Origin: an uncultured Flavobacteriaceae bacterium
GTDB taxonomy: Bacteria > Bacteroidota > Bacteroidia > Flavobacteriales > Flavobacteriaceae
DNA length: 64,000 nt
Reading direction: 5' to 3'
Assembly (NCBI GenBank): GCA_913065125.1
Contig: CAJYAG010000001.1
Span: forward strand, 124,001 to 188,000
This document shows, piece by piece, positions 44,392 to 53,807 of the stretch (the stretch's first letter is position 1; every line of letters begins with the position of its first letter). Both the position numbers and the translations under genes were made by a program. The notes below the pieces were generated by a model that did no database searches, had not been told where the DNA came from, and saw only the letters and a list, made by a program, of their open reading frames with translations.

Positions 44392-45391
44392 TTTATTTAT
44401 CATAGTAGAAATAGCGCAAGCTCACGATGGTAGTTTAGGAATGGCACACTCTTATATAGATGCTGTTGCCAAAACAGGTTGTGATGCTATAAAATTTCAA
44501 ACGCACATTGCAGCTGCTGAAAGTAGTATTTATGAACCTTTTCGTGTTAAATTTTCTAAACAAGATAAAACTCGTTTTGATTATTGGAAAAGAATGGAGT
44601 TTACGTTAGTACAATGGAAAGAAATTAAAAAACATTGTGATGAGGTCGGTTTAGAATTCATAAGTTCGCCCTTTAGCAATGCTGCGGTTGATTTACTTGA
44701 AGAAATCGGAGTGAAGAGATACAAAATAGGTTCAGGTGAAGTAAATAATTTTGTGCTTTTAGAAAAAATAGCTCAAACAGGGAAACCTGTAATTATTTCT
44801 TCAGGAATGAGTTCTTATGATGAATTGGACAAAACAATTGCCTTTTTAAAAAGTAGAAACGTTTCGTATTCCATTTTGCAATGTACAACGGCATATCCTA
44901 CAAAACCAGAAGAATTTGGGCTCAATGTAATACCAGAATTAAAAAAAAGATACAAAGTTTCTGTCGGATTTTCAGACCATTCATCAACCATAGAAACCTG
45001 TATCGCAGCGACAACTTTAGGAGCTGAAATTTTAGAGTTTCATGTAGTTTTTGATAAGGAAATGTTTGGGCCGGACACAAAAGCATCCTTAACAATTGAT
45101 GAAACTATTACTCTAGTAAAAGCAGTTAAAAATATAGAAACAGCATTAAAAAATCCGATTGATAAAAAGGACAATTCTAAATTTTCGGATTTGAAACAAA
45201 TTTTTGAAAAGTCACTAGCAATTAATAAAGATTTAAAAAAAGGACACAGTATCACTTTTTCGGATTTAGAAACTAAAAAGCCAAAAGGTTATGGTATTTT
45301 AGCAAGTGAATACGAAAATGTATTAGGAAAAAAGCTCAATAAAGACTTATCTCAATGGAGTTTTTTAAATGATAATGATTTAATAGAATAA
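44381..45391 (+). CDS. neuB: N-acetylneuraminate (nonulosonate) synthase
   Basis: This 336-residue enzyme condenses phosphoenolpyruvate with ManNAc or a related 6-carbon sugar to make a nonulosonic acid. The NeuB barrel shows EIAQAHDGSLGMAHSYID, AIKFQTH, GSGEVNNFVLLEKIAQTGKP, GFSDHSSTIET and EFHVVFDKEMFGPD. A C-terminal SAF (antifreeze-like) domain follows with SLAINKDLKKGHSITFSDL. Where NeuB proteins often have KRPG, this one has KKPKGYGI. Whether it makes sialic, legionaminic or pseudaminic acid cannot be told; no legionaminic/pseudaminic dehydratase-aminotransferase pair is in the locus. Confidence 0.92.
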   Translation: MKSNLFIIVEIAQAHDGSLGMAHSYIDAVAKTGCDAIKFQTHIAAAESSIYEPFRVKFSKQDKTRFDYWKRMEFTLVQWKEIKKHCDEVGLEFISSPFSNAAVDLLEEIGVKRYKIGSGEVNNFVLLEKIAQTGKPVIISSGMSSYDELDKTIAFLKSRNVSYSILQCTTAYPTKPEEFGLNVIPELKKRYKVSVGFSDHSSTIETCIAATTLGAEILEFHVVFDKEMFGPDTKASLTIDETITLVKAVKNIETALKNPIDKKDNSKFSDLKQIFEKSLAINKDLKKGHSITFSDLETKKPKGYGILASEYENVLGKKLNKDLSQWSFLNDNDLIE

Positions 45392-45393
45392 AA

Positions 45394-46551
45394 ATGTCTA
45401 TAAAAAAAATATGTGTTGTCGTTACCGCAAGACCGTCCTATAGCCGTGTTAAAACGGCTTTAACTGCTATAAAAAATCATCCAAAATTAGAATTGCAATT
45501 AGTTATTGCAGGATCAGCTTTATTAGGTCGTTACGGAAATGCTGTTGATTTTATAGAAAAAGATGGATTTGAAATTGTAGAGAAAGTTTTTATGATTTTA
45601 GAAGGGGAAAACCCAACTTCAATGGCTAAAACTACTGGTTTAGGTGTAATGGAGTTAGCAAATGTGTTCTATAAATTACAGCCAGATGCAGTAATAACAA
45701 TTGCTGATCGTTTTGAAACCATCGCTACAAGTATTGCAGCTTCTTATCAGAATATTCCTTTAATTCATATTCAAGGAGGAGAAGTTACTGGAAATATTGA
45801 TGAAAAAGTACGTCACGCAAACACAAAATTAGCTGATTTACATTTAGTAGCTTCTGAAGATGCTAAAGAGCGTGTTTTAAAAATGGGTGAAAATCCAGTT
45901 ATGGTATTTAACACCGGTTGTCCGTCTATAGATTTGGCAAAAGAAATAAAAGAAAATCCGAAATTAGATTTCAATCCTATTGAAAAATACGGCGGCGTTG
46001 GAGAAGTTATTGACTGGAAAAAAGGCTATTTAGTGGTAATGCAACATCCTGTTACAACAGAATATAGTTCAGCAAGAAAAGATGTTTTAAAAACCTTAGA
46101 AGCAATTCATGAATTAAATATTCCTACTTTTTGGTTTTGGCCAAATGTAGATGCTGGTTCTGATGGAACATCCAACGGAATACGATATTTTAGAGAAACT
46201 GTAAAACCAAAAAACATTCACTTCTTTAAAAACATGGAACCAAATGATTTTTTACGATTATTAGTTAATAGTAAATGTTTAGTTGGTAATTCTAGTGTCG
46301 GAATTAGAGAATGTTCTTATTTAGGTGTGCCAGTTGTAAATATAGGAACTCGTCAAAATAGAAGACAAAGAGGTTCTAATGTGTTTGATACTATTTATGA
46401 TAAAAATGAAATTACAAACGCAATACAGAATAGAATTTCAACAAAAAATATAGTTTCAGAGAGTATTTATGGAAATGGAAATTCAGGAGAAAAGATTGCT
46501 GATATTATTGCAAAAACTCAACTTGATTTTCATAAAACAATAATGTATTAA
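45394..46551 (+). CDS. neuC: UDP-GlcNAc 2-epimerase (hydrolysing), NeuC type
   Basis: This 385-residue GT-B-like enzyme converts UDP-GlcNAc (or a derivative) to ManNAc (or derivative) plus UDP. Motifs are CVVVTARPSYSRVKTAL at the start, ITIADRFET, HIQGGEVTGNIDEKVRHA and VGNSSVGIRECSYLGVPVVN. The GGEVTGNIDE signature separates hydrolysing NeuC/LegG enzymes from the non-hydrolysing WecB. It starts two bases after neuB and supplies its substrate. Confidence 0.92.
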   Translation: MSIKKICVVVTARPSYSRVKTALTAIKNHPKLELQLVIAGSALLGRYGNAVDFIEKDGFEIVEKVFMILEGENPTSMAKTTGLGVMELANVFYKLQPDAVITIADRFETIATSIAASYQNIPLIHIQGGEVTGNIDEKVRHANTKLADLHLVASEDAKERVLKMGENPVMVFNTGCPSIDLAKEIKENPKLDFNPIEKYGGVGEVIDWKKGYLVVMQHPVTTEYSSARKDVLKTLEAIHELNIPTFWFWPNVDAGSDGTSNGIRYFRETVKPKNIHFFKNMEPNDFLRLLVNSKCLVGNSSVGIRECSYLGVPVVNIGTRQNRRQRGSNVFDTIYDKNEITNAIQNRISTKNIVSESIYGNGNSGEKIADIIAKTQLDFHKTIMY

Positions 46552-46554
46552 TTT

Positions 46555-47523
46555 ATGCTTGCAGTTTCTAATTACCACTATATAAGAGAAAGCTTTGATT
46601 ATAAGTATCCAAGTATATTTGGATTAAATCCAAAGCAGTTTGAAGAGCAATTGATAGAACTGTCCAAACATGGAACATTTATTTCTCAATCTAAATTATT
46701 AAACTATATTGATAAGCCTTTTGATAAAAATTATATACTAATAACTTTTGATGACGGATTATCAGAACAATTTTATTTAGCTAGACCAATTTTAAAAAAA
46801 TTAGGAATTCCTTATGTTTTTTTTATAAATACAATGAATTATCTTGAAAAGAAAGTTTCATTAGTTCACAAAATACACATTGTTAGATCTGAAATTTCAC
46901 CTGAAGATATTATTAATTTTATAAAAAAAGATTTTAATATAAGTTTAAACAAAAAAGAAAAGAGTTTAGCAAAAGTTAATTATAACTATGATAATGAAAT
47001 TTCTGCTAACTTAAAATATTTACTTAATTTTAAATTAAACCTTTTTGAGCAAGAACAAGTTATGAACCCTTTATTTGCTTCTATTAGAAATGAAGAGCAA
47101 GTAAATAAAGAATTATATTTTACGGAAGAACAATTAAATATTTTATATGCTGAAGGCTCTTTAGGTTCACATTCACATTATCATATTCCTTTAGGTAAAT
47201 ATAATGAAAATGAAATAGAAAAAGAATATTTAAATACTCAGAAATTTTTTAAAAGTAGATTTGGAAAAGAAGCTTATTCTATAAGTTATCCATATGGATC
47301 TTATGAGGCATGTGCAAAAGTTACGAACGTAGGTGAAAAATATAATTTTAAATTAGGTTTTTCTATGGAAAGAGCTGCCTCATTAAATTTAGAGAGTAAC
47401 CCTTTAATGATTTCTCGATTTGATTGTAATGATTTACCAAAGGGTAAGTTTTCTTTATTTAAATCAAAAACAAATTTATTTCAAAATATTAATTTAAGTG
47501 AATGGTATCAAAAAGTAAATTAG
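46555..47523 (+). CDS. NodB-type polysaccharide/sugar deacetylase
   Basis: This 322-residue carbohydrate esterase family 4-like protein has metal-binding Asp pair D66-D67 in ITFDDG and a His pair H206/H210 in GSHSHYH. YPYG lies near residue 240. It has no signal peptide, so it probably works in the cytoplasm on a soluble or lipid-linked sugar. It sits between neuC and a formyltransferase, overlapping the latter by 22 bases. An insertion of about 110 residues lies between the two metal motifs, larger than in simple NodB. Confidence 0.85.
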   Translation: MLAVSNYHYIRESFDYKYPSIFGLNPKQFEEQLIELSKHGTFISQSKLLNYIDKPFDKNYILITFDDGLSEQFYLARPILKKLGIPYVFFINTMNYLEKKVSLVHKIHIVRSEISPEDIINFIKKDFNISLNKKEKSLAKVNYNYDNEISANLKYLLNFKLNLFEQEQVMNPLFASIRNEEQVNKELYFTEEQLNILYAEGSLGSHSHYHIPLGKYNENEIEKEYLNTQKFFKSRFGKEAYSISYPYGSYEACAKVTNVGEKYNFKLGFSMERAASLNLESNPLMISRFDCNDLPKGKFSLFKSKTNLFQNINLSEWYQKVN

Positions 47524-48305
47524 TATTATTAACGAGCACAAGTTTTAGACATAAATATATTGCAAATCAGTTAGCAAAGTGTTTTAATTTAGCATTAGTA
47601 ATTACAGAAGAAAAATCATCAAAAATAGAAAGCCTTGATAATTTAAATAATGAAGAGTCTATTTTTTTGAATAATCACTTTAAAAATAGATTGCTAAATG
47701 AACAGAAGTACTTTGGAGATAACCTTGATTTTAATAAAGACATTAATGTTGTTAAAGTTCCTCATAAATCAATAAATTCTATTGAAACATTTAAAAGAAT
47801 TAAAAAGGTAAACCCCGATAGAATAATTTTATTTGGTACATCTATAATTAAAGAACCAATACTTTCTTTTTTTAAAGGGAATATAATTAATTTACATCTA
47901 GGGTTATCGCCATATTATAAAGGTTCTGCTACTAATTTATTCCCAATAAAGTATAATGAATTAGATTGTATAGGTGCAACAATTCATATAGCAACACCAA
48001 AAGTAGATCAGGGACCAATTCTACACCAATTAAGACCAGATATTAATGGAGATGAAAAAATTCATGATTTAGGAAATAAAGTAATATTAAAGTCAGGTAT
48101 AATATTACCTTTGGTTATAAGAAAAAATATTGATGGTGAGATTAATGGAAAAACTCAAATAGGTAAAGGTAGAATATGTAAAATATCCGATTTAGATATA
48201 AATGTTTTAAAGGATGTTTATAAAAAAATTGAATTAGGTATTGTAAGTGATTTTTTAAAAAATAAAAAGCGTACTTTAAAACCAATTATAGAAGTAGATT
48301 TATGA
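47502..48305 (+). CDS. Formyltransferase-family protein (sugar N-formyltransferase-like)
   Basis: This 267-residue protein has the formyltransferase core with candidate catalytic triad N130 and H132 in IINLHLGLSPYYKG and D169 in TPKVDQGPIL. Sugar N-formyltransferases use N10-formyl-tetrahydrofolate to formylate a free amine. The C-terminal 60 residues are not recognised. It overlaps the deacetylase gene by 22 bases and neuA by four, so it belongs with the nonulosonate cassette by layout. A deformylated or deacetylated amine made by the neighbour would be a fitting substrate; this is inference. Confidence 0.85.
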   Translation: MVSKSKLVLLTSTSFRHKYIANQLAKCFNLALVITEEKSSKIESLDNLNNEESIFLNNHFKNRLLNEQKYFGDNLDFNKDINVVKVPHKSINSIETFKRIKKVNPDRIILFGTSIIKEPILSFFKGNIINLHLGLSPYYKGSATNLFPIKYNELDCIGATIHIATPKVDQGPILHQLRPDINGDEKIHDLGNKVILKSGIILPLVIRKNIDGEINGKTQIGKGRICKISDLDINVLKDVYKKIELGIVSDFLKNKKRTLKPIIEVDL

Positions 48306-49000
48306 AAATTTTGGCAATCATACCAGCAAGAGGAGGGTCTAAAGGTGTTCCAAGAAAGAATATTAAATTATTAGCAGGAAAACCTTTGCTAGAATATACA
48401 GCTGCTGTTGCATTAAAATCTACTTTATTATCAAAAGTTATTGTTAGTACTGAAGATGATGAAATTATTTCTGTGGCAAAAACTTTAAACTTAGAAATTC
48501 CTTTTAAAAGGCCAATAGACTTAGCAACAGATAGCTCCTCTTCTTTATCTGTTATTCTTCATGCTTTAGAGTATTTTGAGTCTAAAAATGTATATTTTGA
48601 TTCTGTTTGTTTGTTACAAGTAACTAGTCCATTTAGAACCGTTGAGTTTTTAGACGAAGCCATTCAGAAATTTATTAAAAGTGGGTCAGATTCGTTAATT
48701 TCTGTACAAGAAATTCCACATGAATACAATCCACATTGGAGTTTTAAATTAGATGAAGGTCAAAATTTAAAAATTGCTACAGGAGAAACTGAAATTATTT
48801 CAAGAAGACAAGATTTACCAAAAGCGTATCATAGAGACGGAAGTATTTATATTACTAAAACAAAAACATTAAAAGAACAAAATTCTTTATTTGGGAAAAA
48901 AATAGCACACATCGTTTCACCAAAAGAGTTTTATGTAAATGTTGATACAATGGACGATTGGAAAAAAGCAGAAGAATTGGTAAAGCATTTAAAATTGTAA
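48302..49000 (+). CDS. neuA: Acylneuraminate cytidylyltransferase
   Basis: This 232-residue enzyme activates a nonulosonic acid as its CMP derivative. It starts IPARGGSKGVPRKNIKLLAGKPLLEY, the CMP-sugar synthetase signature, with LQVTSPFRTVEF near residue 105, RRQDLPKAYHRDGSIYI and FYVNVDTMDDW. It lacks extra C-terminal domains. ATGA overlap with the formyltransferase gene indicates coupled translation. It completes the neuB-neuC-neuA set. Confidence 0.94.
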   Translation: MKILAIIPARGGSKGVPRKNIKLLAGKPLLEYTAAVALKSTLLSKVIVSTEDDEIISVAKTLNLEIPFKRPIDLATDSSSSLSVILHALEYFESKNVYFDSVCLLQVTSPFRTVEFLDEAIQKFIKSGSDSLISVQEIPHEYNPHWSFKLDEGQNLKIATGETEIISRRQDLPKAYHRDGSIYITKTKTLKEQNSLFGKKIAHIVSPKEFYVNVDTMDDWKKAEELVKHLKL

Positions 49001-49006
49001 AATAAT

Positions 49007-50704
49007 ATGTGTGGTATTTCTGGGATAATTGGTAACAATTCTAATAATAAAGTGCTATCAAAAATGATAGAAACTCAAAAACATAGAGGTCCGGATAGCT
49101 TTGGGAAGTATGTTAAGAAAGGAGTTTGCTTAGGGCACAATAGATTATCAATCATTGATTTATCAGAAGCTGCAAATCAACCGTTTATTGATGAATCAGG
49201 GCGATATGTTTTAGTTTTTAATGGAGAAATTTATAATTATTTAGAATTAAAATCAGAATTAGACTATAATTTTAAAACTGATTCTGACACAGAAGTACTT
49301 TTAGCAGCATTTATTAAGTGGGGAAAAGAATGTTTACACAAGTTAAACGGAATGTTTTCGTTTGCAATTTGGGATTCAACCGAGAAAAAATTTTTTGCTG
49401 CTAGAGACCGATTTGGTGTAAAGCCATTTTATTATCATTTTTCAAAAAATACCTTTTATTTTGCTTCGGAAATAAAAACATTACATGCCGCAGATGTAGA
49501 TAAAAAACCAAATGAGAAAGTTTGGGCAAATTATTTTGTCTACGGTAGTTACGGAATGCCAAATGAAACTTTTTGGGAAGGAATTCAACAATTACCAGGG
49601 GGACACACATTAGAATTTGAGAATAATCAAATCATAATAGAAAAATGGTATGTTTTTGAAGAAGAAATAAAAAAGCATCAAAAAAAGAGAAGCTATGAAG
49701 AGGTTAAATCTGAATATATAGCTTTATTAAAAGATAGTATAAAACTAAGATTTAGAGCTGATGTTCCTGTCGGGTTTAATGTGAGTGGCGGATTAGATAG
49801 CTCGGCTCTTTTGGCTTTCGTAAATTTACTTGATGAAGATAAAAGTAAAATTAATGCCTATACTTTTTATACGGATGATGAACGTTATGATGAATTGCCT
49901 TGGGTAGAAGAAATGATTTCGTTTACAAAGAACCCACTTAAAAAAGTTTTATTAGAAGCAAAAGAGGTTAATGAATTATCAGAAAAAATAAGCAAATTTC
50001 AAGATGAACCTTTTGGTGGAATTCCAACTTTAGCTTATTCAAAAATTTTTCAAAAGGCTAGAGAAGATGGTGTTTTGGTTTTGTTAGACGGACAAGGAAT
50101 GGATGAGCAATGGGCTGGTTATGATTATTATGTAAAAAAATCAGAGAGTTTAATTCAAGGGGTTAACAAATCGCCTTTTCGTAAAAATACCCTTTCCGAG
50201 TATTTATTAAATCTTGCTGATAAGCCAAAGTATCCAATGCCATTTAAAGAAGATTTGTTAAATTTACAATTTAGAGATTTATTTTATACAAAAATTCCTA
50301 GAGCTTTACGATTTAATGATCGTGTTTCTATGGCATATAGCACAGAATTAAGAGAACCTTTTTTAGATTATAGATTAGTAGAGTTGGCTTTTTCTCAACC
50401 AATAGAATACAAAATAAAAGCTGGAGTACAGAAAAGTATGTTACGAGAAATAGTGTCAGAATATTTAAGTGATTCGATTAGTTATGCTCCCAAAAGACCG
50501 TTGCAAACTCCACAAAGAGAATGGTTAAATAATGAATTGAGAAAGAATGTTGACGTTAGCATAGAGAGCATAAAAAAATCTACTTTTAAAAATTGGTTTC
50601 ATCTAAATGAACTAGAAAGAGAATGGGAAAAATATAAAAGTGGAAATATGGATTCTAGTTTTCATATTTGGCAATGGATTAATTTTGAATTATTAATAGC
50701 ATAA
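49007..50704 (+). CDS. asnB: Asparagine synthetase-like glutamine amidotransferase
   Basis: This 565-residue enzyme has an N-terminal class II glutaminase domain with nucleophile C2 (MCGISGIIG) plus HRGPDSFG and NGEIYNYLEL. A synthetase domain carries the ATP loop FNVSGGLDSSALLAF and LLDGQGMDEQWAGYDYY. Within surface-polysaccharide loci, AsnB homologues are usually thought to amidate uronic or other acidic sugars. Its stop overlaps the next start (TAATG). The catalytic Cys is intact, so it should use glutamine. Confidence 0.93.
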   Translation: MCGISGIIGNNSNNKVLSKMIETQKHRGPDSFGKYVKKGVCLGHNRLSIIDLSEAANQPFIDESGRYVLVFNGEIYNYLELKSELDYNFKTDSDTEVLLAAFIKWGKECLHKLNGMFSFAIWDSTEKKFFAARDRFGVKPFYYHFSKNTFYFASEIKTLHAADVDKKPNEKVWANYFVYGSYGMPNETFWEGIQQLPGGHTLEFENNQIIIEKWYVFEEEIKKHQKKRSYEEVKSEYIALLKDSIKLRFRADVPVGFNVSGGLDSSALLAFVNLLDEDKSKINAYTFYTDDERYDELPWVEEMISFTKNPLKKVLLEAKEVNELSEKISKFQDEPFGGIPTLAYSKIFQKAREDGVLVLLDGQGMDEQWAGYDYYVKKSESLIQGVNKSPFRKNTLSEYLLNLADKPKYPMPFKEDLLNLQFRDLFYTKIPRALRFNDRVSMAYSTELREPFLDYRLVELAFSQPIEYKIKAGVQKSMLREIVSEYLSDSISYAPKRPLQTPQREWLNNELRKNVDVSIESIKKSTFKNWFHLNELEREWEKYKSGNMDSSFHIWQWINFELLIA

Positions 50705-52086
50705 TGAAAAAAAAAATATTCATTTTTTTACCTGACGGAGTTGGCTTAAGAAATTTTGCGTTTACCCATTTTTATAATACAGTGTCTAAAAATAATGATG
50801 TTTTTTTTCTTAATAATACTAGTTTTCCGCTAAAAGAGAAATTAAATATAAATGAAATAAAAATTGCTGGTTTAAAACCCCATTACTTAACAAATATTTT
50901 AAAGGTTGCAAAAAATGCTATTGAGTTAAAGCATAATTATAAAAAGTCAAAAGAGAAAGCATATTTGTCGTATATTTTTCCAAGAAAAAGTAAAACAATA
51001 AAACATTTTATTAAAAATAGTTTGATTAACTTTTACATCAAGTATTTTAATTCAAAGAATGGACTTCATAAAATTAATAAAAAAATCAATAAATTAGAAA
51101 GAATAACAGCGACTTATAAGGCAAGTTTAGCGTTGTTAAAAAAAGAAAAACCATCTTTTATTTTTTGTACAAATCAAAGATCAGTAGATGCAATATCAAC
51201 TATTTTAGCAGCAAAAGACTTGGACATCCCTACTGCAACATTTATTTTTTCTTGGGATAACCTACCAAAAGCAACTTTGGTTTTAGAAACAGATTATTAT
51301 TTTGTTTGGAGTGATTTTATGAAAAATGAACTAATAAAATATTATCCATCAATTAAAATAGATCAAATTAAAGTTACAGGAACACCACAATTTGAAAATC
51401 ATTTTGATAAGAGTTTATTAGATACTAAAGAAGTTTTTTGTAATGAAAATAATCTAGATATAAATAAAAAATATATTTGTTTCTCTGGAGATGATGTTAC
51501 CACATCGCCTTATGACGAATATTACTTAGAAGATTTAGCGAATGAAATTGAAAAATTAAATGATAATGGATATAATTTAGGAATTATTTACAGAAAATGC
51601 CCAGTTGATTTTACAGGTAGAGCAGATACTATTATTAAAAAGTATAAAGATGTTATTTATGTTATTAACCCTAAATGGAATAATTTAGGAAATTCTTGGA
51701 ATAAAGTAATGCCTTTAAAAGAAGATTTAAAACTATTGTCAAACACAATAGCGCATTCTATTTTAGTAGTTAACATTGGTTCATCTATGGTTTTTGATGC
51801 AGTAATACACAATGTGCCTTGTGCTTATATTAATTATAACACAAATCAAGTAAACACATCAATTTGGGATATAAATAATTTATATAAATTTATTCATTTT
51901 AAATCCATGCCATCAAAAAAAGCTGTTTTATGGGTAGATAAAAAGGGTGATTTTAAAACAATAATTAAAACAGTAAAACAAAATAAATATTCTTTAGAAA
52001 ATGCTAAAAAATGGTTCGATAAAATTAATAAGTTTCCAAAAAATGCAACAGAACAAATGCGAATAACTATAAAAGAACTAATCTAA
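50704..52086 (+). CDS. Predicted GT-B-type glycosyltransferase (tentative)
   Basis: This 460-residue cytoplasmic protein has a basic N-terminal half, a central segment CTNQRSVDAISTILAAKD, FSWDNLPKATLVLETDYYFV and VTGTPQFENHFD. A late SILVVNIGSSMVFDAVIHN resembles the nucleotide-binding end of GT-B enzymes. I do not recognise a specific family; CDP-glycerol glycerophosphotransferase-like or UDP-glycosyltransferase-like folds are both possible. It overlaps asnB and the following acyltransferase by one base each (TAATG), so the three are tightly linked. Confidence 0.7.
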   Translation: MKKKIFIFLPDGVGLRNFAFTHFYNTVSKNNDVFFLNNTSFPLKEKLNINEIKIAGLKPHYLTNILKVAKNAIELKHNYKKSKEKAYLSYIFPRKSKTIKHFIKNSLINFYIKYFNSKNGLHKINKKINKLERITATYKASLALLKKEKPSFIFCTNQRSVDAISTILAAKDLDIPTATFIFSWDNLPKATLVLETDYYFVWSDFMKNELIKYYPSIKIDQIKVTGTPQFENHFDKSLLDTKEVFCNENNLDINKKYICFSGDDVTTSPYDEYYLEDLANEIEKLNDNGYNLGIIYRKCPVDFTGRADTIIKKYKDVIYVINPKWNNLGNSWNKVMPLKEDLKLLSNTIAHSILVVNIGSSMVFDAVIHNVPCAYINYNTNQVNTSIWDINNLYKFIHFKSMPSKKAVLWVDKKGDFKTIIKTVKQNKYSLENAKKWFDKINKFPKNATEQMRITIKELI

Positions 52087-52667
52087 TGCTTTTTAAAAAA
52101 ATAAAAATAAGAGTAAAGGCTTTTTTTTTAAGGTTTTTAGGTATAGAAAATAACGAGCAGTATATTCAAAAACTACAAAAAAGAGGTTTAATTGTTGGAG
52201 CAAATTTTAATATGCAAAAAGATGTAATTCTTGATGATACACATTGCTGGTTGATTAAAATTGGAAATAATGTTACTATGGCTCCAAGAGTTCATGTTTT
52301 ATGCCATGATGCAAGTACAAAGCACTTCTTAAATTATACGAGAATAGGATTAGTTCAAATAGGTAATAATGTTTTTATTGGAGCTAATTCTGTAATTATG
52401 CCTTCTGTTATAATTGGCAATAATGTTATAATTGCTGCAGGAAGTGTTGTAACTAAAAACATAGAAGAAGGAACCATAGTTGCAGGTGTTCCTGCTAAAA
52501 AAATTGGAATTACTAAAGACTATATTTTAGAAAATAAAGAAAATCTAAATAATTCATTTACTTATGATGAAAGTTACACTATGCGAAAAAAAATTTCTCA
52601 AAAGAAAAAACATAAAATGATTACTGAAATGGAATCTAGCAAGCATAAACAAGCATATATTATATAA
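52086..52667 (+). CDS. Hexapeptide-repeat acyltransferase
   Basis: This 193-residue beta-helix acyltransferase has LIKIGNNVTMAPRVHVLCHD, LVQIGNNVFIGANSVIMPS, VIIGNNVIIAAGSVVTKNI and GVPAKKIGITKD. It has the active-site His region HDASTKHF. The tail of about 40 residues is charged and probably flexible. It is coupled to the preceding gene by TAATG. It is the third acyltransferase in the locus. Confidence 0.9.
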   Translation: MLFKKIKIRVKAFFLRFLGIENNEQYIQKLQKRGLIVGANFNMQKDVILDDTHCWLIKIGNNVTMAPRVHVLCHDASTKHFLNYTRIGLVQIGNNVFIGANSVIMPSVIIGNNVIIAAGSVVTKNIEEGTIVAGVPAKKIGITKDYILENKENLNNSFTYDESYTMRKKISQKKKHKMITEMESSKHKQAYII

Positions 52668-52669
52668 TT

Positions 52670-53806
52670 ATGCACATAGGTTTTATCACTCCAGAATATC
52701 CACATCAACTTTTCAATGTAAATATTGGGGGCATAGGCACTTTTATAAAAAACTTAGCAGAGCAGTTAGTACTAAAAAATTATAATGTTACTATTTTTAT
52801 TTACAGCCAATCAGCTACAAAAGTTATTACAGAAAACGGAATTGAAATTCATTTAGTAAAAATAAAAACGTTTAAAGGTTTAACTTGGTTAACAAACAGA
52901 CGCTCTTTTAATAAATATGTAAACGATGTTATTTTAAAGAATAAAATAGATGTAGTTGAAGCCCCAGAATGGACGGGTTTTACTGCGTTTATGAAATTTA
53001 AATGTCCTCTTATAATTAGACTACATGGATCGGATACTTATTTCTGTAATTTAGAAAGCAGAAAAGTGAAAGCTAAAAATAAATTTTTTGAAAGAAATGC
53101 ACTAATTGGAGCAGATAAAGTAGTTGGAGTAAGTAAATTTGTGGCAAAAAAAACAAAAGAGTTGTTCAAATTAAATAAAAACATAGAGGTAATATATAAT
53201 ACGGTAGATGCAACTACCTTTACTCCAAATCATAATCATATTCAACCAAAATCACTGTTGTATTTTGGAACAATTATCCGTAAAAAAGGTGTGTTAGAAC
53301 TCGCGCAAATGTTTACTAAATTAGTTGAAAAAGATAACGAGGTAAGTTTAATTTTACTAGGAAAAGACAGCAAAGATATTTTTACTGGAAAATCTACTTT
53401 AAAAATGATGAAAGAAATTTTATCAGAAAAAGCTTTAAAAAAAATTACTCATGTACATGCAGTTCCGTATCATAAAGTTATAAATTACATACAACAAGCA
53501 GAAGTGGTTGTATTACCAAGTTTTGCCGAAGCTTTTCCAATGACTTGGTTAGAAGCCATGGCTTTAGAAAAAAAGTTAGTAACTTCTAATATTGGCTGGG
53601 CAAATGAATTAATGATAGATGGTACAACAGGTTTTATGGTAAACCCTACAAATATAAAAGCGTTTAAAAATAAGGTTATAACGTTATTAGAAAATAAAGA
53701 AAAAGCAGATTTAATGGGTGTAACAGCAAGAAAACACTTGAAAGAAAATTTTAATTTCAAGAAAAATTTAACGACAAATAGAAACCTGTATAAAAGTTGT
53801 ACGTAG
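52670..53806 (+). CDS. Glycosyltransferase family 4
   Basis: This 378-residue GT-B retaining glycosyltransferase has N-terminal GGIGTFIKNLAEQLVLKNY and PLIIRLHGSDTY. The C-terminal donor-binding part contains LLYFGTIIRKKGVLELAQMF, VHAVPYHKV and the EX7E-like LPSFAEAFPMTWLEAMALEK. It follows the acyltransferase by two bases. Sugar donor and acceptor unknown. Confidence 0.93.
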   Translation: MHIGFITPEYPHQLFNVNIGGIGTFIKNLAEQLVLKNYNVTIFIYSQSATKVITENGIEIHLVKIKTFKGLTWLTNRRSFNKYVNDVILKNKIDVVEAPEWTGFTAFMKFKCPLIIRLHGSDTYFCNLESRKVKAKNKFFERNALIGADKVVGVSKFVAKKTKELFKLNKNIEVIYNTVDATTFTPNHNHIQPKSLLYFGTIIRKKGVLELAQMFTKLVEKDNEVSLILLGKDSKDIFTGKSTLKMMKEILSEKALKKITHVHAVPYHKVINYIQQAEVVVLPSFAEAFPMTWLEAMALEKKLVTSNIGWANELMIDGTTGFMVNPTNIKAFKNKVITLLENKEKADLMGVTARKHLKENFNFKKNLTTNRNLYKSCT

Positions 53807-53807
53807 C

